Counted from the stretch's first letter, positions 1 through 7,138 are shown. The stretch: DNA of 7,521 nt from a bacterium (GCA_002401225.1 NVSM01000012.1:43236-50756), one strand, 5' to 3'. The notes: generated by a model not told the origin, from the letters alone. A program made the numbers and translations.

Positions 1-1
1 C

Positions 2-1060
2 GATGTGCTCGTGGTATCGTATCGGGCAAGCGGTATGTATCTCGATCGTGTGGATGCTGATGGCGAGCGCGTGTGGGCAAAGCAGAGTGTGATTACGCCA
101 TCGAGTGGGAGCGGTCGGATCTTTGGGATTGTTCCAGACCAGGTCGGCGGGGCGTATGTGTTCTGGGATTCGTTTTTAAGTTATCGCAAACTGATCTTTG
201 CGATGCGTGTGCAGGCCGACGGGACACTGGCGTGGGAATCGCCGGTGCAGATGGTGTTGCCTTTGCCGGGCATTGCCAGTTCACGCCACTCGAACCCTGT
301 CGCGGTGAGTGATGGTGCGGGTGGTGCTGTAGTTGTCTGGACACACGGGCATGAGTCTGGGTTTACACCAGCGCCTCAGCGTGTGCAGCGTATCTCGGCA
401 GATGGATCGTTGAGCTTTGGATTTGACGGCGTGCGCGTGTCGCTGGGCGCCGATCGTCAGTTCTTTGTCAAAGTACAAACAGACCCCGCAACGAATGATC
501 TCTTGATCGTTTGGCATGATAATTTTCAGGAGCAGATGACACTCAACGCGCAGAGGATGACGGTCGATGGCGATCGGCTATGGGGCGATCTTGGCGTGGA
601 GGTTGCGCCGATAGATCCTACATTTGGCAACTTCGATATGCTCTGGCACAATAATCTACTCTCGATTGCTATTGGCGGCTTAACCGGTGCCGAAATTTAC
701 AACCTTGATGCGCAGGGTCAACCTACAACCAGCCCTTGGACAATCAGGGAAGGAGTGCGTGTTGGTGATGTTCGACTGGCACGATCAGGCGATGGCATGA
801 TTGTGACATGGCAAGGCGATGGGCCGCTGAATGATGATTTCATTGCTGCCCAGCGTGTGAACCCTGACGGCCGGCTCGGTGGACCAGCATGTAGTGCTGC
901 GGATATGAACGCAGACGGTTCACTCAACTTCTTCGATGTCTCGGCGTTCCTAGTTGCTTTTTCGAACGGTGATTTCGCTGCCGATTTTACGAATGATGGA
1001 ATATTCAACTTCTTTGATGTCAGCGCGTTTTTGGCTGCCTTTGGTGGCGGGTGCCCATAA
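2..1060 (+). CDS. Secreted propeller-like repeat protein with C-terminal GC-type dockerin (5' partial)
   Basis: The reading frame is open to the left edge of the window (codon 2-4 is GAT), so the true start and any signal peptide lie upstream; the in-frame GTG at base 5 is probably internal. The visible 352 residues contain several degenerate repeats of about 45-55 residues. Each has a small-residue and Gly-rich turn, a strand of the type AVVVW or LLIVW, then an xxQRVxxDGxxxWG-like segment; clear examples are VSDGAGGAVVVW and NAQRMTVDGDRLWG. This pattern is typical of extracellular beta-propeller-like proteins that lack assigned enzyme function. The last 56 residues (bases 890-1057) are a dockerin-like domain with two calcium loops, DMNADGSLNFFD and DFTNDGIFNFFD, bracketed by an initial Cys and a terminal GGGCP. 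The dockerin part is clear; the propeller call rests on repeat appearance alone. I see no catalytic motif. The gene converges on the haem-protein gene and ends just before a hairpin terminator. Confidence 0.8.
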   Translation, partial: DVLVVSYRASGMYLDRVDADGERVWAKQSVITPSSGSGRIFGIVPDQVGGAYVFWDSFLSYRKLIFAMRVQADGTLAWESPVQMVLPLPGIASSRHSNPVAVSDGAGGAVVVWTHGHESGFTPAPQRVQRISADGSLSFGFDGVRVSLGADRQFFVKVQTDPATNDLLIVWHDNFQEQMTLNAQRMTVDGDRLWGDLGVEVAPIDPTFGNFDMLWHNNLLSIAIGGLTGAEIYNLDAQGQPTTSPWTIREGVRVGDVRLARSGDGMIVTWQGDGPLNDDFIAAQRVNPDGRLGGPACSAADMNADGSLNFFDVSAFLVAFSNGDFAADFTNDGIFNFFDVSAFLAAFGGGCP

Positions 1061-1079
1061 GCATTTCTGTTAAGATTTA

Positions 1080-1120
1080 AAAAGCCCCTCGAACATTTTG
1101 TTCGAGGGGCTTTTGTTTTT
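1080..1120. terminator. Bidirectional rho-independent terminator between convergent genes
   Basis: A perfect 16-bp stem (1080-1095 with 1099-1114) is built around GCCCCTCGAACA and closed by a TTT loop. On the plus strand a T-rich tail runs through 1111-1120. On the minus strand the A-rich stretch 1078-1083 becomes a U tract, so the same hairpin can terminate transcription from both sides. It sits 19 bases after the stop of the plus-strand dockerin gene and 22 bases beyond the stop of the minus-strand haem-protein gene, as expected for a shared terminator. Confidence 0.93.
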
Positions 1121-1136
1121 CACAAAGGCATCTCGC

Positions 1137-3539
1137 TTATGGACACCCTGCACTGAACGCCTTGAGGAATGCGGAGATATCAAAGAAGTTCAAGAGACCA
1201 TCCGCGTTGAAATCTGCTACAGATTCGTTTGCATTGAAGGCTGTGAGAAAACCAGAGATATCAAAGAAGTTGAGGAGGCCATCGTTGTTAAGATCTGCTG
1301 GAGAGCAAGCGAGTTGGCCCGACGATCGCAGGTGATTGATGAGATCCGTCAGCGCTTGAGGCGTGTTGGTTGGGGTCGTGAAACCGGCTTGATCTACGGT
1401 GTTGAGGCCGTGACATGCGTTACAGGTTCTGATTTCGCCGGGCTGGAAGGTGAGCCAGTATCGTTCGCGGATGACGGGTTCGCCAGCTTCATCAGTAAGT
1501 TGCCAAGTCATGGCGCGTTGTGCGGGGACGAGGGCCGCCATTGAGCCGTCGGCGCCGATGCGGACTGAGCCTTGTGGACCGGTGGTGGTTGGCATGAGAT
1601 CGACAGCGTCGTGCATGGGGACTGCCAATACGCGTCGTCCGGGGTCGTCACTGATGCCTCGAATTTGGTCGGCTTGGAAGAGTTGCATGAAGGAGACATC
1701 GTAGAGGATGCCGTTGTCGCCGATGGTTTGGGTTGATGAATCGGTAACGCGGATGTTGAATGGTTGTTGGCGATCGTGTCGATCACGGGAGGTGATGTTT
1801 CGGCTGACAATCAGTGCGAGATTATTGTCTTTGAGAAACTGTGTGACGGCACTGACGGATGCGTTCGCATTTGTGATTGCTTGAATTTCTTGCAATGGTA
1901 ACTCGGGTAATGGCGCCGGTGGGACTGCTCTTGCGATGACTTCGACGGGGTCGAGTTCCCACATTGGTCCGTTATAGGTAACGAGGGTGTCTGGGTCGTA
2001 GAACTGGATTGATTTGGTGATGCCGCCGGTGATTGATGTGCCGGGGGTTGAGTACTCTCCTGACGGGACGAGTTGTTTGATTCGTAGGTCGTATCTTGAA
2101 ATTGGGTTGGCGGTTGATCCGATGTTTTGGTCGGTGTTGGTTTCGGATGTGTGGACTGCGTAGAGCGAGCCGTCACTCATGGGGAGTGGGTTTCGGTAGA
2201 GCCCGGAGTGGTTTGCCGATGGGGTTGAATCCGCATTGGCGGTGTCTGGGTGTGTGAGGTAGGTGACGGTGAACTGGTCGGCTTGCTCGTCAGGGTCGCC
2301 TGAATAGGAGACGATTTGGCCGCAGCCGTGGGTGAAGAATGTTGGCGCGTTGACGGCGAAGAACTCGCCGAGTTGTGCGGGGGCTTCTTTGGAATGGAAG
2401 AGGTTGCGGACGCGGTTTGGGTTTGTATTTTCTACGGCACCTTCTGGAAAGAACTCAACGAGCGATGGGTCGTTGTTGAATGATTGTGTGAAGTAGTCGG
2501 CCATTTCGTGTCGACCGATATGGTTGATTGTTTCTTCTTCGGTGCCGTCCTGGTTGATGCGCCATGGGTGGAAGCGTTCGATGATGTGCCCGACTAACTG
2601 TGGTTCGTAGCCTCGAAGTGGACCTGCGTAGTTTGGGATCGAGTTGACATGCTGAATCCACGAATCGCGTGGTTCTGGGAAGAACTCTTCGTCGGAGTTG
2701 ATGCGTACGGAATCAGGTGCTTCGCTGGAGTAGTTGTGGGTGTCGTAGTCAGCCCCACCTTGATATGAAGAATCGTTTTGTTGGTCTCTTTGGAGGTGGT
2801 CCCATTTGGTGAAGACGATTCTGCCGAAGGAATCGTTTGAGAGTGAGAATGCGCCGCTGGGTGAATGCGTGAGGAGATCGAGATCGCCGGTGGCGGGATC
2901 GAGGCTCCAAACACCTGAAACCGTTTCGACGCTTTCGTATTCGTCGAGTTGTGGGTAAAGGTGGAGCGAGCCATCACGGGCACGGTCTGAGGTAAAGAGA
3001 ATTCGGTCATCGGAGGCGTAGATTGGACTCAGGTTGTTGTAGGCTTCGGGTTGATTGGGAACTTTGGTGATGACGGCGGTTTGGCCTTGAGCGAGCCCGG
3101 TGACTTCGTAGAGTTGCCATTGGTAGTCGAGGTAATCGTATTGTTCTGGTGCGCCGATGACCATCGAGAAGAGAGCCTTGGTGCCTGAGAAGTGGACAGT
3201 TGGCTGGCGGACGGCGATGGCGTTGTCACCTTGGAGTCCGATTTCGCCGAAACCTGCTTCCTGGGTGAGATTTCGGAGTGTGCCGTCGGGATAGATGATC
3301 ATCAGGTCGCCGCCACGACCTACCGAACGCATGGTCGGAAGATGGTTACCAAAGGTAGACGCGATGCGCTGAAAGTCTTCTGGCTTAGGGACTTGCGTGA
3401 CAAAGAGGATCGGGCTTGGACGGGCACCTCTGGATGAATCGGCTTGAAATGCGGATTCTGTTTCGGCATGAGACATGTTGACGGCGAAGGCTGCACCTGA
3501 TAGTGATATCAGGGCGCACGAGAACACTATGAGATTCAT
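1137..3539 (-). CDS. HzsA-related secreted c-type haem protein with GC-type dockerin tail
   Basis: This is an 800-residue predicted exported protein. I chose the ATG at 3537-3539 because AAGGGG lies about ten bases upstream and it gives a classic signal peptide (MNLIVFSCALISLSGAAFA); the open frame extends 18 codons further upstream without a better site. Residues of about 40-430 contain propeller-like segments of the TolB/WD40 type, such as ILFTSDRARDGSLHLY and GRIVFTKWDHLQRD. A beta-rich region follows, with GSVRIGADGSMAALVP and the lead-in YWLTFQPGEIRTCNACHG. The CNACH at residues 706-710 (bases 1410-1424) is a CxxCH covalent haem site. This order (propeller, beta domain, GExRxCxxCH) resembles the family related to the hydrazine synthase alpha subunit, which is common in planctomycetes without anammox metabolism. 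Residues 745-800 are a dockerin with DLNNDGLLNFFD and DFNADGLLNFFD, ending AGCP. The haem and dockerin sites are direct observations; the family name is from memory of sequence patterns. Electron transfer or redox sensing in the periplasm or at the surface is plausible, but the substrate is unknown. Confidence 0.75.
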   Translation of the reverse strand: MNLIVFSCALISLSGAAFAVNMSHAETESAFQADSSRGARPSPILFVTQVPKPEDFQRIASTFGNHLPTMRSVGRGGDLMIIYPDGTLRNLTQEAGFGEIGLQGDNAIAVRQPTVHFSGTKALFSMVIGAPEQYDYLDYQWQLYEVTGLAQGQTAVITKVPNQPEAYNNLSPIYASDDRILFTSDRARDGSLHLYPQLDEYESVETVSGVWSLDPATGDLDLLTHSPSGAFSLSNDSFGRIVFTKWDHLQRDQQNDSSYQGGADYDTHNYSSEAPDSVRINSDEEFFPEPRDSWIQHVNSIPNYAGPLRGYEPQLVGHIIERFHPWRINQDGTEEETINHIGRHEMADYFTQSFNNDPSLVEFFPEGAVENTNPNRVRNLFHSKEAPAQLGEFFAVNAPTFFTHGCGQIVSYSGDPDEQADQFTVTYLTHPDTANADSTPSANHSGLYRNPLPMSDGSLYAVHTSETNTDQNIGSTANPISRYDLRIKQLVPSGEYSTPGTSITGGITKSIQFYDPDTLVTYNGPMWELDPVEVIARAVPPAPLPELPLQEIQAITNANASVSAVTQFLKDNNLALIVSRNITSRDRHDRQQPFNIRVTDSSTQTIGDNGILYDVSFMQLFQADQIRGISDDPGRRVLAVPMHDAVDLMPTTTGPQGSVRIGADGSMAALVPAQRAMTWQLTDEAGEPVIRERYWLTFQPGEIRTCNACHGLNTVDQAGFTTPTNTPQALTDLINHLRSSGQLACSPADLNNDGLLNFFDISGFLTAFNANESVADFNADGLLNFFDISAFLKAFSAGCP
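1174..1271 (-). repeat. 17-base direct repeat inside dockerin coding sequence
   Basis: GAGATATCAAAGAAGTT occurs exactly at 1174-1190 and 1255-1271 as read on the plus strand, 81 bases (27 codons) apart. It encodes NFFDIS in each of the two dockerin halves. Near copies in the opposite orientation occur in the dockerin of the convergent gene (for example around 1004-1022). The repeat reflects the internal duplication of the domain and is not an independent element. Confidence 0.85.
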
Positions 3540-3664
3540 ACTTTGATTTTCCCCTTCTTCCGAGTGTAGAGTTACCTTGACCGAACAAAGCACTTCTACT
3601 GAGATATACGCTTGCCATCAGAGGCGAGTTCCTTGGGTGAGCAACTTTATCAAAGAGGCAAATC
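3540..3664. promoter_or_regulatory. Divergent intergenic region with presumed back-to-back promoters
   Basis: These 125 bases separate the start of the minus-strand haem-protein gene from the start of the plus-strand FAH-family gene, so promoters for both must lie here or overlap the gene starts. On the plus strand TTGACC at 3577-3582 is a good -35-like hexamer, followed by AT-richer GAGATATA near 3601-3608. The spacing to the best -10-like match is long, so this is only a candidate. The minus-strand ribosome binding site (AAGGGG) lies in 3549-3554. No convincing operator or riboswitch is visible. Confidence 0.35.
3653..3658 (+). promoter_or_regulatory. Ribosome binding site of FAH-family gene
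   Basis: AAGAGG ends six bases before the ATG at 3665. It fixes the start codon for the FAH-family enzyme, and the encoded N-terminus leads directly into the family's GRNYxxHA region. Confidence 0.6.
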
Positions 3665-4396
3665 ATGAACATCATCAAAAGTACGGTTGGCTGGGCGATT
3701 GAGACGAACGGAAGTTTGCATCCAATTCGGCAAATCTTTGGGATCGGGCGGAACTATGTGGCGCATGCCAAGGAGCAAGGGCTTGAGGCGCCGGATCGCC
3801 CGATGATCTTTACGAAGAATGTGATGAGTGTGTGTGGTGATGGTGATGATATTGTCATCCCTCCCATCGCTCGCGATGAGGAGTGTGGCGGGAACCAGAC
3901 GGATTTCGAAGCCGAGCTTGCGGTGATCATCGGCAAAGATTGCAAGGATGTATCGCGTGAACATGCGATGGACTATGTGCTTGGATTCACATGTGCCAAC
4001 GATGTGTCTGCGCGGTGGTGGCAGAAGAAAGGATCTGGCGGGCAGTTTTGTCGAGGCAAAGGGTTTGATACTTTTTGCCCGCTTGGACCCAAAGTTGTCA
4101 CGCTCGAAGATCTCCAATCGAACGGGCATGATGTCGACAACTTGCGGATACGGTGTCGAGTCAACGGCAAAGTGATGCAAGACGCGACAACAGCACAGAT
4201 GATGTTCCCCGTGGATGTACTCATCGAAGAACTGAGCAAAGGGACGACGCTTGTTGCGGGGACCGTGATTTTGACGGGCACACCGAGCGGCGTTGGGATG
4301 GCGAGATCGCCTCAGGTATGGTTGCAGGATGGGGATAAAGTTGAAGTAGAGATCGAAGGGATCGGAAAACTGCACAATACTGTCCGGCTCGGGTGA
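3665..4396 (+). CDS. Fumarylacetoacetate hydrolase (FAH) family protein
   Basis: This 243-residue cytoplasmic enzyme has no signal peptide and has the usual length of the single-domain FAH family. Family landmarks appear in order: GIGRNYVAHAKE (residues 26-37), DFEAELAVIIGK (80-91), CANDVSAR (110-117), GKGFDTFCPLGP (131-142) and TGTPSGVGMAR (204-214). By family knowledge, Glu82, Glu84 and Asp113 should bind the divalent metal and Lys132 should sit in the active site. Members hydrolyse or isomerise C-C bonds in acylpyruvates, fumarylacetoacetate or hydroxymuconate-type compounds, or decarboxylate oxaloacetate. The compact form resembles FAHD1-like acylpyruvases and 2-hydroxyhepta-2,4-diene-1,7-dioate isomerases, but the sequence alone does not identify the substrate. 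No aromatic-degradation partners are nearby; the neighbours encode exported proteins. It may be a single-gene transcript, since 152 bases separate it from the next gene start. Confidence 0.93.
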   Translation: MNIIKSTVGWAIETNGSLHPIRQIFGIGRNYVAHAKEQGLEAPDRPMIFTKNVMSVCGDGDDIVIPPIARDEECGGNQTDFEAELAVIIGKDCKDVSREHAMDYVLGFTCANDVSARWWQKKGSGGQFCRGKGFDTFCPLGPKVVTLEDLQSNGHDVDNLRIRCRVNGKVMQDATTAQMMFPVDVLIEELSKGTTLVAGTVILTGTPSGVGMARSPQVWLQDGDKVEVEIEGIGKLHNTVRLG

Positions 4397-4548
4397 ATAC
4401 TGGCCAATTGGCTGGCGGATAATGGCCATATATTCTATTTACCTCGCTTATTGGTTTCTTTGTAAAAACTCATGTTCAAATGATGTAGACTCAAAGCTCA
4501 TGCACAGGAAGGTTTTTGATCTGGAGTCTTTTGGATATGGAGCTTTGC
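4397..4548 (+). other. Intergenic region between FAH gene and propeller array
   Basis: This 152-base spacer holds a small palindromic cluster just after the FAH stop: GCCAATTGGC at 4403-4412, and TGGCCA at both 4401-4406 and 4423-4428, which could form a six-base stem. It lacks a clean T tract, so it is at best a weak terminator. The AT-rich stretch 4430-4490 is the likely promoter zone for the propeller array. TTGGTT at 4451 and TTGTAA at 4459 are possible -35 elements, but no well-spaced -10 stands out. Confidence 0.4.
4539..4542 (+). promoter_or_regulatory. Ribosome binding site deciding the start of the first propeller gene
   Basis: GGAG lies six bases before the ATG at 4549. Two other in-frame starts exist, TTG at 4516 and ATG at 4537. 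The 4537 start has a GGAG (4523-4526) ten bases upstream, so it stays possible. The 4549 start gives the cleaner signal peptide, beginning MKRFG. Confidence 0.55.
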
Positions 4549-5811
4549 ATGAAACGGTTTGGTTACTTTGAACAAATAAAACATGGACAAGTGCTTGGAT
4601 TAAGCGTGTTGGCGATGGCCTTGCACCTTGGGGCATCGAACGCGATGGCGATGGGCGACGGCGGCAACGGATGCGTGCCCTCTATTGAGTTGGGCTCTGG
4701 CACGATCGCTGATACTTCCGCCCCACTCTTTGGGCTAGATATTGATGGCGACTATGCATTTGTGGTCGATCTTCGTCGAACAATGACGGCCATTGATATA
4801 ACGGATCTCTCTGCGCCGGTGATGGTGGGCTCGATGAGTTTGCTTGGGTTTGCTCCGTTTACTCGCAATGTGCGCGTTGTCGATGGCGTTGCGTATCTGA
4901 CACGACAGGTCACTGAAGGCGCTGACTTTGCCGGGCTGTTACTCATTGATGTGAGTTCGCCAGAATCGATGTCATTGATGAGTGTGTCTCGAGTCGATAG
5001 TGCGTTCAATGTTGAAGTAGATGGCAACATGGCGTATGTGATGAATAGGACGAATCAGTTGCACATGATTGATGTTGGCGACTCCTTTACGCCGTTGCTG
5101 ATCGGCGCCTTAACTGCGCCGGGGGTCATCACAGATGTTGATGTTGTTGATGGGATCGCGTACATGATCTGTGAAGGGGTTGGGCTTGTGGTTGCTGATG
5201 TAAGCGATCCAACTTCGGCAAAAATCCTGGGCTCGTTTGAGATGCCCAACAGCACCTTGGATATTGAGGTACAAGGCTCAATTGCCTATATCGCCGATTC
5301 TGACGCCGGGCTGATGATGATTGATATTCAAGTGCCCACGGCACCGGTCTTTGTCGATTTTAGAACCATACCCAATGGGGCAAAGCAATTATCCGTTTCA
5401 GGCGATTCTGTTCATGTACTTGAAAATGCATCCGACAACAACCCGGGGCTCTGGTCTTTCGATATTTCAAGTGGGATTCCGCTTGGGGTGTATCGCGGAA
5501 CAAGCCGATGGCTTAACAATGTTAAGGCGATTGGTGATACCGCGTTCCTGGTTTTCCAAGACGAAGGATCTGGTGCTGTGGAAGGGTTAAAAACGATTGA
5601 TGTGACCAACTTGTGCAACACATCTTGCCCAATGGATGCACCATGCCCCGCGGATCTCAATCATGACGGCGTGCTCAACTCCTTTGATATCAGTGCCTTT
5701 CTAGGCTTTTACAACGCGCAAGACCTGCGAGCAGATTTCACCTGTGACGGATACTTCAACTTCTTTGATCTCAGCTTATGGCTAAGCGAGTTTAGCAACG
5801 GATGTCAATAA
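4549..5811 (+). CDS. LVIVD-repeat seven-bladed propeller protein with GC-type dockerin (array copy 1)
   Basis: This 420-residue predicted exported protein begins with a charged segment and hydrophobic core (VLGLSVLAMALHLGASNAMA) that form a signal peptide, with cleavage probable after NAMA. Seven consecutive units of about 40-50 residues follow. Each has a strand such as VxVVDGxAYL or IEVQGSIAYI, then GLxxIDVSxPxxPxxxG. These are LVIVD-type repeats, and seven units suit a closed seven-bladed propeller. Such proteins are usually of unknown function and surface-associated, probably binding scaffolds. A linker with CxxxCxxxxxC leads into the dockerin (residues 366-420, bases 5644-5808), whose loops are DLNHDGVLNSFD and DFTCDGYFNFFD and whose end is NGCQ. 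It is the first gene of a tandem array, with the next start 64 bases past its stop. Its leader and signal peptide do not resemble those of the next two copies. No catalytic residues are recognisable. Confidence 0.87.
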   Translation: MKRFGYFEQIKHGQVLGLSVLAMALHLGASNAMAMGDGGNGCVPSIELGSGTIADTSAPLFGLDIDGDYAFVVDLRRTMTAIDITDLSAPVMVGSMSLLGFAPFTRNVRVVDGVAYLTRQVTEGADFAGLLLIDVSSPESMSLMSVSRVDSAFNVEVDGNMAYVMNRTNQLHMIDVGDSFTPLLIGALTAPGVITDVDVVDGIAYMICEGVGLVVADVSDPTSAKILGSFEMPNSTLDIEVQGSIAYIADSDAGLMMIDIQVPTAPVFVDFRTIPNGAKQLSVSGDSVHVLENASDNNPGLWSFDISSGIPLGVYRGTSRWLNNVKAIGDTAFLVFQDEGSGAVEGLKTIDVTNLCNTSCPMDAPCPADLNHDGVLNSFDISAFLGFYNAQDLRADFTCDGYFNFFDLSLWLSEFSNGCQ

Positions 5812-5842
5812 CCAAACGATCAACTCGATGTGTGCGATGTTG

Positions 5843-5854
5843 GTGATTGATCAC
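5843..5854. promoter_or_regulatory. Small dyad upstream of propeller copy 2 (possible operator)
   Basis: GTGAT-TG-ATCAC is a perfect inverted repeat with a two-base centre, ending 10 bases before the GGAGG at 5865-5869. A two-base loop is too tight for an RNA hairpin, so if functional it is more likely a DNA-binding site. The matching site before copy 3 is ATGAT-TG-ATCAT, with both outer bases changed so that symmetry is kept. Confidence 0.35.
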
Positions 5855-5864
5855 AACTTAATTT

Positions 5865-5869
5865 GGAGG
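5865..5869 (+). promoter_or_regulatory. Ribosome binding site of propeller copy 2
   Basis: GGAGG lies six bases before the ATG at 5876, an ideal spacing. It favours that start over the in-frame ATG at 5828, which has no such sequence upstream. The same arrangement recurs at 7139-7143 before copy 3. Confidence 0.8.
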
Positions 5870-5875
5870 AACAAG

Positions 5876-7093
5876 ATGACGAACAAACAGAACGGCCTGC
5901 GGGCACTGGCGTTTTCGATGGTGATTGGTATAGCTGTAAATGGAGTATCTGCACAAGATGGAGACTGTGTGACATTCGATGCCATTGGTGAACACTCCTT
6001 TGCAAGTGGACTTTTTGAGTCCGTGATCGAAATCAATGGCTCTATGCTGTATGGCGGGCATGGCTGGGGTGGATTTACAATCTTTGATATCAGCACCCCC
6101 ACCCAGCCGGTTCAATTGGGATTGACAGTCCTCGGAGATTATTTTCCGGCACTCAATGGCATTGTTGTTCACGATAACCTTGCCTATGTGAGTGTTTATT
6201 CTGTCGTTGACACGACCAGCGGCTTGTATGTTGTGGACATAGCTGATCCAACTGCACCGACCGAGATCGGATACCTCGGAGGCCCGCCGCTGCTGGCGAT
6301 CGAAACGAATGGAACCATTGTGTATACGATCGGCGGCGATTTCGATGGCCTGACTTTGCGAGTGAATGATGTGAGCGATCCGTCTTCGCCAACGCTTATC
6401 AGTTCAACAGCTCTGGCTGGTAGTCGTACATTATTGAGCGGAATGGAAATAATTGGCAACCTGGTGTATATCGCCAATAGCGATGCGGGGCTTGTCGTTT
6501 ATGATGTAAGCGATCCGTTGGCTCCCCTGCTCGTTGGTGCGCTTGACACCCAAGGGGTCACCTATGACCTTCAGGTGCATGGCGGGATTGCGTACCTCGC
6601 TGACGGCGAAGATGGGCTCAAAGCGATTGATGTGTCTGTGCCGAGTTCGCCAGTTTTGATTGGGTCGTATCCAACGGATACCGAAATCAGATACATTGAT
6701 GTCCAAGACAACACCTGCTACGCAACGGTCTTTCACACTGGCGTCATTGCCTTGGACATTGAAGACCCGAGTTCGATCACACTGCTTGGAACATCTGTAC
6801 CCGAGGATAATCTGGTAGCGGATATTGTTGTTCACGGCGAGATCTTGTATTCGGCTGATGTCGCCAAGCTCCGGGTTGATGCGATCACAAATACTTGTGG
6901 TTTCCAATGCTCGATGGATCGAGATTGCCCCGCAGACATGAACAGAGATGGTTTTTTGAACACCTTTGATATCTCGCAGTTTCTCGCTTCGTTCGCTGTC
7001 CAAGATCCAGAAGCAGACTTTACCTGTGATGGCGAGTTCAACTTCTTTGATGTGAGCCTATGGCTGAACGAGTTTATCGGCGGATGTCAGTAA
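5876..7093 (+). CDS. LVIVD-repeat seven-bladed propeller protein with GC-type dockerin (array copy 2)
   Basis: This 405-residue predicted exported protein begins MTNKQNGLR and continues into a hydrophobic signal segment ending VSAQ. The mature protein opens QDGDC. Seven LVIVD-type units follow, for example IEINGSMLYGGHGWGGFTIF, NLVYIANSDAGLVVYDVSDP and GIAYLADGEDGLKAIDVSVP, consistent with a seven-bladed propeller. The linker CGFQCSMDRDC keeps the same CxxxCxxxxxC spacing as copy 1. The dockerin (residues 351-405, bases 6926-7090) has loops DMNRDGFLNTFD and DFTCDGEFNFFD and ends GGCQ. Domain order matches copy 1, and the dockerins are clearly homologous, yet the propeller parts are well diverged. 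Spacers of 64 bases before and 56 after, with no terminator, suggest co-transcription with both neighbours. An in-frame ATG 16 codons upstream (5828) is less likely because it lacks a ribosome binding site. Function beyond a secreted propeller scaffold is unknown. Confidence 0.88.
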   Translation: MTNKQNGLRALAFSMVIGIAVNGVSAQDGDCVTFDAIGEHSFASGLFESVIEINGSMLYGGHGWGGFTIFDISTPTQPVQLGLTVLGDYFPALNGIVVHDNLAYVSVYSVVDTTSGLYVVDIADPTAPTEIGYLGGPPLLAIETNGTIVYTIGGDFDGLTLRVNDVSDPSSPTLISSTALAGSRTLLSGMEIIGNLVYIANSDAGLVVYDVSDPLAPLLVGALDTQGVTYDLQVHGGIAYLADGEDGLKAIDVSVPSSPVLIGSYPTDTEIRYIDVQDNTCYATVFHTGVIALDIEDPSSITLLGTSVPEDNLVADIVVHGEILYSADVAKLRVDAITNTCGFQCSMDRDCPADMNRDGFLNTFDISQFLASFAVQDPEADFTCDGEFNFFDVSLWLNEFIGGCQ

Positions 7094-7116
7094 TGAAATG
7101 GATGTGTGCGATACTG

Positions 7117-7128
7117 ATGATTGATCAT
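7117..7128. promoter_or_regulatory. Small dyad upstream of propeller copy 3 (possible operator)
   Basis: ATGAT-TG-ATCAT is a perfect inverted repeat at the same position as the dyad before copy 2. The outer G:C pair of that site is A:T here, so both half-sites changed together. Confidence 0.35.
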
Positions 7129-7138
7129 AATTTAATTT

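Larger units (their letters stand above)
5827..5968 (+). repeat. Leader and signal-peptide repeat, copy A
   Basis: The block covers the untranslated leader, ribosome binding site and signal-peptide codons of the second propeller gene. It aligns without gaps to 7101-7242 at a constant offset of 1274 bases. By hand count, 91 of the first 100 positions match. Similarity then falls but stays alignable through GCACAAGATGG (5951-5961), and it is lost in the mature coding region. Confidence 0.9.

Noticed and set aside
1098..1544. 148-codon plus-strand open frame starting within the terminator hairpin
   Set aside because: It overlaps the terminator and lies antisense to the dockerin and haem region of the minus-strand gene. 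Its product has no recognisable features.
1137..3539. True hydrazine synthase subunit and anammox metabolism
   Set aside because: Only one CxxCH is present, a dockerin tail is attached, and no other hydrazine synthase subunit genes are nearby. An HzsA-related family member is the most that can be said.
3650..4429. Long open frame of 259 codons on the minus strand across the FAH gene
   Set aside because: It covers the FAH gene entirely antisense. The plus-strand product has all family motifs and a ribosome binding site, while the antisense product resembles nothing I know and looks like a codon-usage shadow.
4640..6000. Lipoprotein signal at the N-terminal Cys of the propeller proteins
   Set aside because: The residues before the Cys are GNGC and DGDC, which do not fit a lipobox (L-A/S-G/A-C type), and the Cys lies several residues past a normal signal peptidase site.
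6431..7003. 190-codon minus-strand open frame within propeller copy 2
   Set aside because: It is antisense to clear LVIVD repeats and the dockerin, with no recognisable domain or signal. Codon bias in the repeated DVSDP-type segments keeps the opposite frame open.
890..7093. Cellulosome-type system
   Set aside because: Dockerin-like tails are present but there is no cohesin, scaffoldin or glycoside hydrolase in the window, and the Cys-bracketed GC-terminal form differs from clostridial dockerins.
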